Positions 25,312 to 33,744 of a DNA stretch of 42,525 nt are shown here, one piece after another. Source of the stretch: a virus; IMG/VR virus record IMGVR_UViG_3300024518_002195, positions 1 through 42,525 of that record. One strand, 5' to 3'. Numbering within the stretch: position 1 is the first letter of the stretch; every line of letters starts with the position of its first letter. A model generated the notes under the pieces. The model was not told where the DNA came from. It made no database searches and worked only from the letters and a program-made list of their open reading frames with translations. Position numbers and translations under genes: made by a program.

Positions 25312-25695
25312 TTATTTTTTACCACCCCTAAATATTTGAGTGCCTTTTATACCAAATATGCTCGCGCATACTAAAATCCATAAATTTGTAAACCATGAGG
25401 GAAGCGCCTGAAAATGCTCAAAGAACACTTTTATCTTCTCCATAGCCGCCGGATCGTCTGACCATACTCCCCAGGCCAAAATTATTATGGGCAGTGTGAG
25501 AATCGCCAAAACTACCTCGTCCTTATAATCGTTTTGCCGAGCCTCTAAAAGTTTGCCTTGGTATTGTTCTTCGCCGCTGGCCATCTTTCGCGCATGCATA
25601 TGTTGTGCATCCGCCATAGCCATCTTTGTCTCTTGACGCTTTTTGTAAATGTGAGTTCCAGCGTTAAGAGCTAATTTAATAGCACCAAACCACAT
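25312..25695 (-). CDS. Holin-like membrane protein
   Basis: Product of 127 residues. A soluble, amphipathic N-terminal helix rich in Met, Ala and Lys (1-58) is followed by two hydrophobic segments at about 61-78 (VVLAILTLPIIILAWGVW) and 105-119, with a basic tail (FRGGKK). The layout matches small phage holins, including the GTA-type family with a C-terminal ASFGIRG-like segment (here ASIFGIKG). If it is the holin it would open the inner membrane at lysis, but no endolysin was found to pair with it. Confidence 0.6.
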   Translation of the reverse strand: MWFGAIKLALNAGTHIYKKRQETKMAMADAQHMHARKMASGEEQYQGKLLEARQNDYKDEVVLAILTLPIIILAWGVWSDDPAAMEKIKVFFEHFQALPSWFTNLWILVCASIFGIKGTQIFRGGKK

Positions 25696-25696
25696 A

Positions 25697-25921
25697 CTAA
25701 TACCAAGTTGCGGTCTTGCTTTTCGATTTCAGCATTCTTTTAGTTCCTTTGACCTCAACTTTGTCGCCAGTTGGTATTACATTCCACTGCATACCATCAG
25801 CAAGAGTTTTTGATCTAGAATCTCTCTCCAAATTTTGACTTGGAGTTTCAATATCGATGCCACCTTTTTGGTAACCATCTTTATTAATACCTAATGCTTT
25901 GTTTGTATCTACTTTAGCCAT
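25697..25921 (-). CDS. Small hypothetical protein
   Basis: Product of 74 residues, polar, with no motif. It begins MAKVDTNKALGINKDGYQKG and ends in a basic SKSKTATWY. It has an AAGGAG site and lies one base from the holin-like gene. Function unknown. Confidence 0.5.
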   Translation of the reverse strand: MAKVDTNKALGINKDGYQKGGIDIETPSQNLERDSRSKTLADGMQWNVIPTGDKVEVKGTKRMLKSKSKTATWY

Positions 25922-25930
25922 TTTTTCTCC

Positions 25931-26107
25931 TTATTTTTTACGTAACTTACCCAATGTTACAGCAAATCTAGCTCTTTGTCCAAGTTTTCCTGGTTTCTTA
26001 GCTGCTGCTCGTAACTTAGATGCTGGAATTGTATCCCCTTTTTTAATTCCAAGGGACTTTCTCAATGCTCCAGGCTTTTTTATCGCTTTTTTAATGTTTA
26101 GCGTCAT
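25931..26107 (-). CDS. Small basic protein of 58 aa after the portal
   Basis: Lysine-rich 58-residue product, starting MTLNIKKAIKKPGALRKSLG and ending RARFAVTLGKLRKK. Two KKPG motifs (11-14 and 38-41) suggest an internal duplication. ATG 26107 overlaps the portal stop in an ATGA junction, and AGGAG precedes it. Likely nucleic-acid binding by charge; family unknown. Confidence 0.65.
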   Translation of the reverse strand: MTLNIKKAIKKPGALRKSLGIKKGDTIPASKLRAAAKKPGKLGQRARFAVTLGKLRKK

Positions 26108-28602
26108 TTGTTTTCTCCTTTGTATTTTTCAATCTCAACACTAGGTATCATTTTATCCACACTTGGGAGAGTCTTACCTAAAATTGTTTTTTCAATCGAA
26201 GTATCTGCTCTTAAATGAGCTAGATCTTCATTTTGTTCTAACTTCTCTTCTTGAGTGCGTTGATTCATCATTGCCTTCATCCGATCAAGATTAATTCTCT
26301 CATCATCTTGTTGTTTTTTTCTAAAATTATCGGCTGCTCTGAGATCTAACTCTCTTGATCTTAATTTAGCAATTGGATCATGATCAAATTGAGAAGTAAT
26401 TTTCTTTTCTTCAGTCATGAACTCTTCCATCATCTCTGCAATCAAGATTGCTTTTCTTGCTTCAATTTTTTGTTGCAACATCATTAATTGCGTCTGTATT
26501 TGCGGATTCTGTTGAGCCATTTGTTGCATTTGCTGTAATTGCGGAATCTCTGCTCTAAATTCTAATTCAATTTGTTCTTGAGCCATTAAGGAAATGTGTT
26601 CCATTATATTTTTTTCCATTGAAGCCATAACCATTGGATTATTTCTAGCAATATTAGTTGCCATAAAATTTAAATGGGTTGTTATGTGTGCTCTATGGTC
26701 TTGACCAGGGAAAGCTTGAAATGGTTTTCCACTAAGAGCTAAAATATTTTCTAACGCCGGATCCATAGGTGTTGGTTGAGGTGGTTTTACTAATAATTGA
26801 TCAATATCTTTTACACCTAACGCTTCATACATGTTTCGATAAGCTTGATACATGTTGTGCATCTGTGGATTTGCTACTGCCAATTGCAACTCTGTTTGCG
26901 CAAGGGAAATACGCTGAGTTTGAGAGAAAATGTTAGGGTCAGCAACTGGCAGTATATCTACCCGATCATCAAAGTCTGTTTGTTTAATCATTCTTTGACC
27001 CCCAACTACGTCGTACGGATATTCCGGTGGTAAATATAATTTAAATACTCTAGCTAATAATTTGAATTCCTGTTTAAGAGCTGAGTAAATTCTTTTATGT
27101 ATTGCTGACATCGTTCTACTGCCTCTTTCAAGTAAAGCAACAGTTGTACCGACGGCTGCTTGTTGATTGCCATCGCCAACTTGTAGATCAGCAATTGATG
27201 CAAATCTTTGTCCGGCTTGGACAACAATACCCATTAATTGTAATAAAGTTTGAGAAGGCTCTTTAAATGGTAACATCATAAATGAATCTTTTAAGTTACC
27301 ACCAGGAGCATCGACATCTCTAAACTCGCCTGGTTGAATTGATTGCGCGTCATCTCTAATTCTAATGCCACGCATTTTAAATCCGGCGGGTAAGTTGGAG
27401 AGCGTACCCGCATCCAATAATTGACGTAGAGCTGCAGTTGCAGTTCTTGATAGACCACCAATCATATGGATGAGACCGAAGCCATAGAAACCTAGTCCAG
27501 GTAAAAATTTAAAATGAACAAAGTATTCTATTTTATTTTTCTTCGGATCCCCAATTTCATAATTTCGTTTAATAGCTAAAACTTGTCTTGACGCTTCTTC
27601 AATGGTTACAATGTAAGGAATTTTAATTCCAGATGGTTCACCTGTTTCTTGATCAGTGTCTTCAAAACCTTCTAGGTCTAAATTAATATGACATTCTAAA
27701 AGAGTATAAACATCGTCATCTTTAGTTTTTCTTTGACCTTCTAATTCTCTCTCTTTTTTCTTAACGTCATCTTCTATTGAAGAAGGAGTCCCTAGTTCTA
27801 TATCTTTATAGAAACCTGCGACTTGTTGTTTTCTTAATTCGTTTTTAGAAACTTTAACTCGATGTATGATTGCTTCCGCTTCGTCTAATGAGGTAGCCGT
27901 ATACGGAACAATCAAATCATCTGCAGGAACAAACTTTGAAGTTGCTCTTTCTGCTAGTTCATCATAATAAACTTTTTTAAATGCTGAACCTGCTAGAGGT
28001 AAGTAAAACAACATTTGATCAAAATCGGGCTCATAGTCTTTCATTTTTTCCATGAGCTCGTAGTTCATGTAATCTTTTACTCTCTCTGCTTGTTTTGTTT
28101 TTTCTGGGTTTGGTGCACCGATGGATTGTGTTCTGACAGGCCCATCAGCTGGTAATAATTCTTTATATGCCAACGCTTGAAACTGCGTAACAGCTTCTGC
28201 AAGAACTGGGTGAGTAGCACCCGATGCTCCTTGGAAAGGTTCAGTTCGCATATCATATTTAAATCCTAATAAATCTAAACCGGTAGTATAAGTTCTTTCC
28301 CACTCTTTTCTACCCATATTATAATCCATGTATTTTCCGGATAGGTCTGAGCCTATTTCGGATAGAACTTGGTCTGGTAAAAATTCTGCTAAATTTGCGT
28401 AGTGTTCATCGCTGCCTTCCATTGATGCAGCTGCTGGATCAAAGTCAATGTCAACTGATCCGTCTTCTTGTTCTGTTACTTCAACGCCGTCAGGAGTTTC
28501 TGCAATCTCTTCTTGTTGAGCTTCAACAACTTCTTCTTCTGCCGGAACGTGAATATTCTTACGTGGCTCGTTTGGTAGAGCTTTGTCTATTTTGTCTGCC
28601 AT
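26104..28602 (-). CDS. Portal protein, P22 type
   Basis: Dodecameric head vertex protein through which DNA enters and leaves, 832 residues. The length and pattern fit the P22-type portal family: after an acidic 60-residue start come MDYNMGRKEWERTYTTGLDL, RTEPFQGASGATHPVLAEAV and a long DYEPDFDQMLFYLPLAGSAF clip/stem part, and a Gln-rich helical C-terminal barrel (MQQMAQQNPQIQTQLMMLQQ). It follows a promoter and stem-loop region after the 631-aa gene. The P22 barrel helps govern packaging and ejection. Confidence 0.82.
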   Translation of the reverse strand: MADKIDKALPNEPRKNIHVPAEEEVVEAQQEEIAETPDGVEVTEQEDGSVDIDFDPAAASMEGSDEHYANLAEFLPDQVLSEIGSDLSGKYMDYNMGRKEWERTYTTGLDLLGFKYDMRTEPFQGASGATHPVLAEAVTQFQALAYKELLPADGPVRTQSIGAPNPEKTKQAERVKDYMNYELMEKMKDYEPDFDQMLFYLPLAGSAFKKVYYDELAERATSKFVPADDLIVPYTATSLDEAEAIIHRVKVSKNELRKQQVAGFYKDIELGTPSSIEDDVKKKERELEGQRKTKDDDVYTLLECHINLDLEGFEDTDQETGEPSGIKIPYIVTIEEASRQVLAIKRNYEIGDPKKNKIEYFVHFKFLPGLGFYGFGLIHMIGGLSRTATAALRQLLDAGTLSNLPAGFKMRGIRIRDDAQSIQPGEFRDVDAPGGNLKDSFMMLPFKEPSQTLLQLMGIVVQAGQRFASIADLQVGDGNQQAAVGTTVALLERGSRTMSAIHKRIYSALKQEFKLLARVFKLYLPPEYPYDVVGGQRMIKQTDFDDRVDILPVADPNIFSQTQRISLAQTELQLAVANPQMHNMYQAYRNMYEALGVKDIDQLLVKPPQPTPMDPALENILALSGKPFQAFPGQDHRAHITTHLNFMATNIARNNPMVMASMEKNIMEHISLMAQEQIELEFRAEIPQLQQMQQMAQQNPQIQTQLMMLQQKIEARKAILIAEMMEEFMTEEKKITSQFDHDPIAKLRSRELDLRAADNFRKKQQDDERINLDRMKAMMNQRTQEEKLEQNEDLAHLRADTSIEKTILGKTLPSVDKMIPSVEIEKYKGENK

Positions 28603-28619
28603 TTATTTTCTCCAATTTG

Positions 28620-28639
28620 ACTGTTTTAACAGTATTATA
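28620..28639 (-). promoter_or_regulatory. Promoter -10 and palindrome before the portal
   Basis: On the minus strand TATAAT (28639-28634) is followed directly by the palindrome ACTGTT-TT-AACAGT (28633-28620), 18 bases upstream of the portal ATG. No good -35 hexamer is seen. The palindrome overlaps the expected start of transcription and so could be an operator. Confidence 0.45.
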
Positions 28640-28653
28640 ATTAATATTCAAGC

Positions 28654-28678
28654 CCTGAGGCATGGGCCCTGCTTCAGG
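28654..28678 (-). terminator. Stem-loop between the 631-aa gene and portal
   Basis: Minus strand CCTGAAGCA and TGCCTCAGG form a 9-bp stem (one mismatch) around GGGCCCA. There is no T run after it. It separates the terminase unit from the portal unit and may be a partial terminator. Confidence 0.4.
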
Positions 28679-28694
28679 CGGCAGGAGCCAGGTC

Positions 28695-30590
28695 TTAGGA
28701 TATTTTGAGGTTTTTGATTTGGTCGGCATATTTGCCATATACTGGTCCTCCCTGTGCTTTTTCTAAGACTCCTTTTTTAGAATGTGTGCCTTCACTAATT
28801 GTTTCTTTAATATCTTCTATTTCCCCTTTTCCGTAACCAACTTCTTTGTAGATTTTTCCTATCATTTTTAAGTACTGATCATTTAAATTTGCTCGATATA
28901 TTTCTTTTTGGTTGTCATTTAAATCATCAAATTTTTTAGCCTTAGAATTAATAAGATCTACATTCCCCATAATCCATCTTTTATCCACTTTTGAAAGATC
29001 AGCTACAATATTATTACCCGTGAATGCTTCCCCTTTTTTAGGAAGATTTATTTTAATTCGGGCAATTCTTTTATCTTGGTTTTTTCCTATGGTGTATTCT
29101 TTATGATCCCTAATTTGTTTTTGAGTTTTTTTAAGTCTGGCATCTATTTTCTCTTGGATTTTAATTAATTCCTTATTAATATTTTTTTGCCCCCTTAATG
29201 CATCTAGTTCTTTATAGATAGATTCCATGTCCCCTGCATGGCCTTTGTTTTGAATAATGTCTTTATTTACAAAGCCATCTTGAAAAATCATATCTTGGAT
29301 TGTATTTAGATTTTTGAATAGGTCTTGGTATCTCTCTTCAGTTCTTAGAGATTCAAGGTGACCGGCATGTTCTATTTGCTCCAGATCTTTATCATAAGTT
29401 CCTTCTGCTTTAGTTAGGTCTGCGATTCGTGTTTTAATCGTGGTAAGTTCTTTACTTAAAGGAGCATCCTTTGTTTGCTCAAATTTATATCTTTTACTTG
29501 TAGAAGGCTCTCCCCCCACTATCTGTTTGTCGCTGCTCCATTCTTTTACTTTGTTTACCACATCATCAATATGATATTTTTTTGCTAGGGAACGACCTTC
29601 ATCTGTTTTTCTCACGTTTTCCATTAGTAAATCTAAAAGTTGATTTTTGGGTCCTTTCTTAGAAATATCCATCCCTATAATATTAGCTACATCTTTAATG
29701 TTGTAATATTTTTCTTCTTTTTTAATTCTTCCTGTTTCAAGAGCTTCGTTATAAATTGTATCGATAATCGAAGAATCTTTATTGATATCATTTGTATAGT
29801 CTTTGAATATTTTTGTAATTTCTAAAGGCTCAATTGTTTCAGTTATTTGTCCTCCCGTTCCTTTGATTTCTTGATCCCGCTGATAAAATTTTGCTCTTAT
29901 ATATTCTCTATCAAGCCCGGATGATCTTATGGCTTTTGCTACACTTCCCTCATGAAAATCAACCAACTCCCTAAATGCATTTAAATATTCATCACTAGCC
30001 TGTTCTTTATGTTTTGGAGCATTCTTTTGAATCCGATCTTTAATAACTTCTTCTACTGTTCTTTTAACTAATTCAGATTCATCCGGATCTTGAGGTGGTT
30101 CTACTAAAGGGGGAGGACCTCCTCCCTCGTGTTGAATAATTTCTCTTGTACCGTCATCGTCAGGTTTATTTAATTGATTAATTCCTAAAGCTAGAGTTGC
30201 TGCTCCTTCATGTTTTAAAATGTCTGCCATCCCAGTTTTACCTCTAGGAGCTTTTAAAATTTGGTTAGGACCTGTTGTTCCTCTAAATAAAGGATTACTT
30301 GCTATAGCCATTCCAGCTCTATTAAAACCAGTTCTACCCCCGGCAGCTTTTAATTCTACTCCTAGTTCTTCTGCTTTCTTTAAAATTAAATCTTTAACAA
30401 ACCATTCAGGCATCTCAGCACCAGTTAAGTAGTGTTTCATTCTACCTACATAGTCATAAAATACTTTTTGATTTCGTTCTGTTGGTGATAATGGATTTGG
30501 TTGGGGAAGAATTGTTGCGTCTCCACCCTTTGAAAACTTTTGGCGTTGCGTAAGATGCGCCATCATTTGATTGTAATGATGCAGCTTCAC
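28695..30590 (-). CDS. Large hypothetical protein (631 aa) between terminase and portal
   Basis: Product of 631 residues, not recognised. The N-terminal 150 residues are Gly-rich with GGRTGFNRAGMAIASN. A helix-turn-helix-like segment (about 200-240: VDFHEGSVAKAIRSSGLDRE) and a second (295-315: YYNIKDVANIIGMDIS) suggest DNA binding. The middle is coiled coil with two related motifs, HAGHLESLRTEERYQDLF and HAGDMESIYKELDALRG, so the part from 405 to 470 may be a duplication. The C-terminus (AQGGPVYGKYADQIKNLKIS) is short. Its place just after the terminase suggests a packaging or internal head role. A 92-base gap holds control elements before the portal. Confidence 0.6.
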   Translation of the reverse strand: MKLHHYNQMMAHLTQRQKFSKGGDATILPQPNPLSPTERNQKVFYDYVGRMKHYLTGAEMPEWFVKDLILKKAEELGVELKAAGGRTGFNRAGMAIASNPLFRGTTGPNQILKAPRGKTGMADILKHEGAATLALGINQLNKPDDDGTREIIQHEGGGPPPLVEPPQDPDESELVKRTVEEVIKDRIQKNAPKHKEQASDEYLNAFRELVDFHEGSVAKAIRSSGLDREYIRAKFYQRDQEIKGTGGQITETIEPLEITKIFKDYTNDINKDSSIIDTIYNEALETGRIKKEEKYYNIKDVANIIGMDISKKGPKNQLLDLLMENVRKTDEGRSLAKKYHIDDVVNKVKEWSSDKQIVGGEPSTSKRYKFEQTKDAPLSKELTTIKTRIADLTKAEGTYDKDLEQIEHAGHLESLRTEERYQDLFKNLNTIQDMIFQDGFVNKDIIQNKGHAGDMESIYKELDALRGQKNINKELIKIQEKIDARLKKTQKQIRDHKEYTIGKNQDKRIARIKINLPKKGEAFTGNNIVADLSKVDKRWIMGNVDLINSKAKKFDDLNDNQKEIYRANLNDQYLKMIGKIYKEVGYGKGEIEDIKETISEGTHSKKGVLEKAQGGPVYGKYADQIKNLKIS

Positions 30591-31082
30591 TTAAACTCCT
30601 AATAGGCCTGATAATCCTCCAGCTGCACCCATTTTAGGCTCTTGCTGCATTTGAATAAATTCATCAATTTCCATTACAGGGAAACCAGGTTTTTGTTCGT
30701 TCATGTCGAATTTATATCTCTCATACTCTTCGACCATGATAGGATCATAGTTTCCTGGCTCATAAGCAACTCTTTGAGGTTCACCTGAACCACCTGCACC
30801 GCCCGCCATTTCTTTAAAATAAAATTCTTTAATCTCTTCGAGAGATCGTGGTTTACGACCTTTTCTTCTAACAAATTCTTCTACAACTACTTCAATATTT
30901 ATATCAGGATTGATTCCTGAAGCCTGTCTCTTGTCTAAAGACCCAATGCCTCCAGGGGCTTTTATTTCATGTGGTAACATTAATTCCTCCTCACTTTGTA
31001 TATCAAACATTTTGTCGTCTTCCACCGGATAATCATCTGGATCCGTCCAATCATAATCTTGTTTCCAGTTATACGGTTTCAT
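30591..31082 (-). CDS. Acidic hypothetical protein near terL
   Basis: Product of 163 residues, acidic and Pro/Met-rich (VEEFVRRKGRKPRSLEEIKE in the middle is the only basic part). A helix-turn-helix-like RKPRSLEEIKEFYFKE could bind DNA. It overlaps terL by one base and abuts the 631-aa gene. Function unknown. Confidence 0.55.
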   Translation of the reverse strand: MKPYNWKQDYDWTDPDDYPVEDDKMFDIQSEEELMLPHEIKAPGGIGSLDKRQASGINPDINIEVVVEEFVRRKGRKPRSLEEIKEFYFKEMAGGAGGSGEPQRVAYEPGNYDPIMVEEYERYKFDMNEQKPGFPVMEIDEFIQMQQEPKMGAAGGLSGLLGV

Positions 31083-32560
31083 TAATAATAAGTCCTTTGC
31101 GTCTTGACTACTTTTTCTTCTTTGTAGTCTTCTGGGTGGCTGATTAACCCGCCCTGTCTAAATCGCATTACGGCTTGTGTCATACTATCGACCAAGTCAT
31201 CATGATCCCCGTACGGAAACGCTGCACATTCTTCTATTACGTCCTGAGCAAACTCCATTTCTTTGGGCGCCCATATTCGGCCACTCTCAAACAGAGGTGA
31301 TACCGAGTTCACTCTAGTATGTTTATCGTTTCCTTTACTAGGTGTGAAATTTATAACAGGTATTCCCATTTTACGCAACTCATATGTTAGTGGGAGTCCT
31401 GAAGCCTTAGCCTCGACTATAACGGTCTCAGGATTCCAGTAACCGTATTGCTCCAGAGCAATTCTTCTGAGCTCAGGAAACTCGAACCTTCCTTTTAATG
31501 CATCTACTAAAATTAATTCAGGGGCGCTATCTTCGTTTGGAGTAAAAACTCCCCAAGTGGTAATTGCACTAAAATCCGCTGTTTCTTTTTTCATAAAAGC
31601 TGTATCATAAGATTGTATGACGTGTTGTAGGGGCGGCAACTCTTCATCTTCCCAATCTTTCCACCATTCCCTTTTAATTAAGGCTCCTTCTTCAGAAGTT
31701 GGGTTCTGCATGTATTGTGCATTCCATTTACTTCCAGGAATAGAGGCTTTAACCCCATTTAAATCTTTTAGACTCCAATATTCAGGCCAAACAGGTTTAC
31801 CTGAGGGTAGAATTGCAGGGAACTCTATTATTTCCCATTTATCCGCTCTAGGTTCTTTTTGAGATCCAATTAAACGACCAGTTAAGTCTTTTTCATTCCA
31901 TCTAGTCATTACCACAACAATTGAGCCGCCAGGTTGAAGACGTTGTCTAGGTCCTGATGTATACCACTCATAAGTTCTATCCAAAGCTTGTGCATTCATT
32001 GCATCTTGCTCAGTATGGGGATCATCAATGATTAATAAGTCTGCACCCCTTCCAGTGATGGCAGAACCAACACCGGCAGCATAATATTCTCCACCTTGTT
32101 GGGTTTCCCATTTCCCCGCAGCTTGAGAATCTTCTTTGAGTCTAGTTTTAAAAAATTGCTGATATTCTTCCGAATCAATCAGTTGTTTAGCCTTACGACC
32201 AAACCTAACTGAAAGCTCAGTGGTATTCGTAGATTGTATTATTTTTAATTTAGGATTCTTTCCAACCATCCATGCAGGTAAAAGAAAAGAAGCAAATTCA
32301 GATTTAGTATGCCTAGGAGGCATATTGATGATGAGTCTCTTGATTTTTCCCTCGGCCAGATCATTAAATTTATTAGCAATCTTTTTGTGATGGGATCCCT
32401 CTATAAATTCAGGCCAGACATGCTTTACGAAGCTTAGGAAGTCAGATTTAACCTTTATGCCCTTTTTCTTGTCTTTCCACTGATTCATGTAAAGAGAAAA
32501 CTGTCTTCTTACATCCTCAGGTAGTTTTTCAAAATTCTTTAGTTTTTCTCTCTCTATCAT
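31082..32560 (-). CDS. terL: Terminase large subunit (ATPase-nuclease motor)
   Basis: DNA packaging motor, 492 residues from ATG 32560. The ATPase has MPPRHTKS as Walker A (about 80-87; the usual Gly is Thr) and LLIIDDP as Walker B (175-181). GSIVVVMTRWNEKD follows as the coupling motif. The nuclease domain has SYDTAF (D319), VIVEAKASG (E383) and a final YGDHDDLVDS for the third acidic site. A TTG at 32641 opens a longer frame, but it adds a hydrophobic, unconserved-looking tail and lacks a ribosome site, so I prefer the ATG. It heads the late operon; the small subunit is far away on the other strand. Confidence 0.92.
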   Translation of the reverse strand: MIEREKLKNFEKLPEDVRRQFSLYMNQWKDKKKGIKVKSDFLSFVKHVWPEFIEGSHHKKIANKFNDLAEGKIKRLIINMPPRHTKSEFASFLLPAWMVGKNPKLKIIQSTNTTELSVRFGRKAKQLIDSEEYQQFFKTRLKEDSQAAGKWETQQGGEYYAAGVGSAITGRGADLLIIDDPHTEQDAMNAQALDRTYEWYTSGPRQRLQPGGSIVVVMTRWNEKDLTGRLIGSQKEPRADKWEIIEFPAILPSGKPVWPEYWSLKDLNGVKASIPGSKWNAQYMQNPTSEEGALIKREWWKDWEDEELPPLQHVIQSYDTAFMKKETADFSAITTWGVFTPNEDSAPELILVDALKGRFEFPELRRIALEQYGYWNPETVIVEAKASGLPLTYELRKMGIPVINFTPSKGNDKHTRVNSVSPLFESGRIWAPKEMEFAQDVIEECAAFPYGDHDDLVDSMTQAVMRFRQGGLISHPEDYKEEKVVKTQRTYY

Positions 32561-32826
32561 AGCAAAATTTATCCACAAAATTTTTTGCAGAATTTTTTGG
32601 GAACTTATTAAGTATTTTAACGCTTTAAACGTATGAATCAAGGTCTAAAGTCAAAACTTTGGGACCCCTTTTTTAAAGGGGGGAAAAACCCATTATGGAC
32701 GTTTCAAATTCCTGGATTGACTTGGTACCTCTATGGAAAAAATTTAGGCGGGCGCGAAAAATTTTGGGGGTGCAAAAAATTCAACCTATGATTGATGCAT
32801 AAACTGCATGGCCTGCGACAATATGC

Positions 32827-32841
32827 TCCTATAATATCCCA
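32827..32841 (-). promoter_or_regulatory. Shared motif TGGGATATTATAGGA (late promoter candidate)
   Basis: Minus strand. It differs by one base in 15 from TGGGATAGTATAGGA inside the promoter at 35391-35405 on the plus strand, and faces terL 267 bases away. It includes TATAGGA or TATTAT as a -10; the -35 is weak. Most likely a promoter with a phage-specific activator or operator half-site. Confidence 0.5.
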
Positions 32842-32874
32842 TGATATTACTTGACACACTACGCGTGGTATCTT

Positions 32875-32901
32875 GAAGCGTGGCGCATGGCGCCACGCTT
32901 C
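32875..32901. repeat. Perfect 12-bp inverted repeat
   Basis: GAAGCGTGGCGC, a 3-base loop ATG, and GCGCCACGCTTC. It is GC-rich in an AT-rich region. There is no T tract on either side, so it is not a standard terminator. It could be a protein binding site, a cruciform or a bidirectional stop between the 32918 and terL transcription units. Confidence 0.65.
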
Positions 32902-32917
32902 ATGGTTGGACGAACTG

Positions 32918-33289
32918 TTATGTATTCAATGTGTACTCCTCGTCATTGTATTGTTGTTCTGTTATATCTCGTTCCTCGTTGGTACATACATTACGAAAGT
33001 AATAAGTTGATGTGTGTCTATCTTCTTCCCAACTATATCTCTCACGTTTAATCCAAGAGTTCTCAGGTGTCATTGCTTTACGTTCTCTTAATCTACCAAA
33101 GTAATCTATTGCCTGGTCCATGTTTTCTTTTGCCCAATCATTGTAACAACTTAAAGTACAAAAGTTTCCATTGCCATAATTGTAAGTTCCAACATTACGA
33201 GTTACATTTCTTTTGTTTCCTTTTGGTCCACGTTTCCTGTCGGTCGTGTCGTACATATGACACGACGGACCTTGACAAAGCTTACTCAC
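32918..33289 (-). CDS. Small zinc-binding protein
   Basis: Product of 123 residues. CQGPSCHMYDTTDRKRGP and GNFCTLSCYNDW provide four Cys (C5, C10 and a CxxxC pair in the 40s) that can bind zinc, followed by a helical part with NYF-type aromatic residues and the end EERDITEQQYNDEEYT. The pattern occurs in marine phage hypotheticals. A nucleic-acid or regulatory role is plausible. It overlaps the upstream gene by 8 bases. Confidence 0.65.
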   Translation of the reverse strand: MSKLCQGPSCHMYDTTDRKRGPKGNKRNVTRNVGTYNYGNGNFCTLSCYNDWAKENMDQAIDYFGRLRERKAMTPENSWIKRERYSWEEDRHTSTYYFRNVCTNEERDITEQQYNDEEYTLNT

Positions 33290-33476
33290 TTTTTATCTTC
33301 CAACTATCTCTCGCACATCTATAATCATTCGCGTCGATATCAAAATAAGTACAAAGTAATCTGCCAGCTTTAGATGTCCAATATTTACATTGGTCATTCC
33401 AAAGCGCATTTCTTGTTATGTGCTTTTTATCGCTTGCTGAAAAATAACTAATAATAAAAGATTTGCCGTTTATCAT
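33282..33476 (-). CDS. Small hypothetical protein
   Basis: Product of 64 residues with a patch of aromatic residues and Lys (WTSKAGRLLCTYFDIDANDY). A role cannot be given. It is joined to its neighbours by overlaps of 4 and 8 bases in a three-gene operon behind the 33713 promoter. Confidence 0.55.
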   Translation of the reverse strand: MINGKSFIISYFSASDKKHITRNALWNDQCKYWTSKAGRLLCTYFDIDANDYRCARDSWKIKSE

Positions 33477-33676
33477 GCAACCTCTCTTACGTTGTATTCT
33501 ATTTGTCCTAACTCATTGTATAGAATGTAACTTACTTCTTTACTTGCATTTAAAGTTTCAAGAGCAACTTTATATCTTGTTGCTTCCTCTAAACTTTGCG
33601 CAACTTTCTCGATGTCGTATCTTGGTGCCAAGTTAGAGTATTTGCAACGTCTAACTACTAGTATTGTTTTTTCCAT
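33473..33676 (-). CDS. Small hypothetical protein, first in the 33676 operon
   Basis: Product of 67 residues with a mixed alpha/beta pattern and no motif. It begins MEKTILVVRRCKYSNLAPRY. It is the first gene after the strong TTGACA/TACTAT promoter, so it should be expressed early. Function unknown. Confidence 0.6.
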   Translation of the reverse strand: MEKTILVVRRCKYSNLAPRYDIEKVAQSLEEATRYKVALETLNASKEVSYILYNELGQIEYNVREVA

Positions 33677-33699
33677 ATTTCGTCCTTTTTGTTAGTTTG

Positions 33700-33741
33700 T
33701 TATTATGGGATAATAGTATCATATCCCATAATAAATGTCAA
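33700..33741 (-). promoter_or_regulatory. Strong promoter overlapped by a 13-bp palindrome
   Basis: Minus strand TTGACA (33741-33736), a 17-base spacer and TACTAT (33718-33713). A perfect 13-bp inverted repeat, TTATTATGGGATA and TATCCCATAATAA (33700-33712 and 33722-33734), spans spacer, -10 and start, which is the expected layout of an operator for a dimeric repressor. The start of the 67-aa gene lies about 24 bases downstream. Confidence 0.75.
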
Positions 33742-33744
33742 TAG

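Larger units (their letters stand above)
32561..32917. other. Non-coding leader region upstream of terL
   Basis: No gene is supported here. It contains T- and A-rich tracts, a motif shared with the promoter at 35378 (32827-32841), a small dyad (AATATC/GATATT, 32833-32848) and a long perfect inverted repeat (32875-32901). It separates the two minus-strand operons and is the likely control region of the late operon. Confidence 0.6.

Noticed and set aside
32561-32641. Extension of terL to a TTG at 32641
   Set aside because: No ribosome site, and the added residues look like translated non-coding AT-rich DNA.
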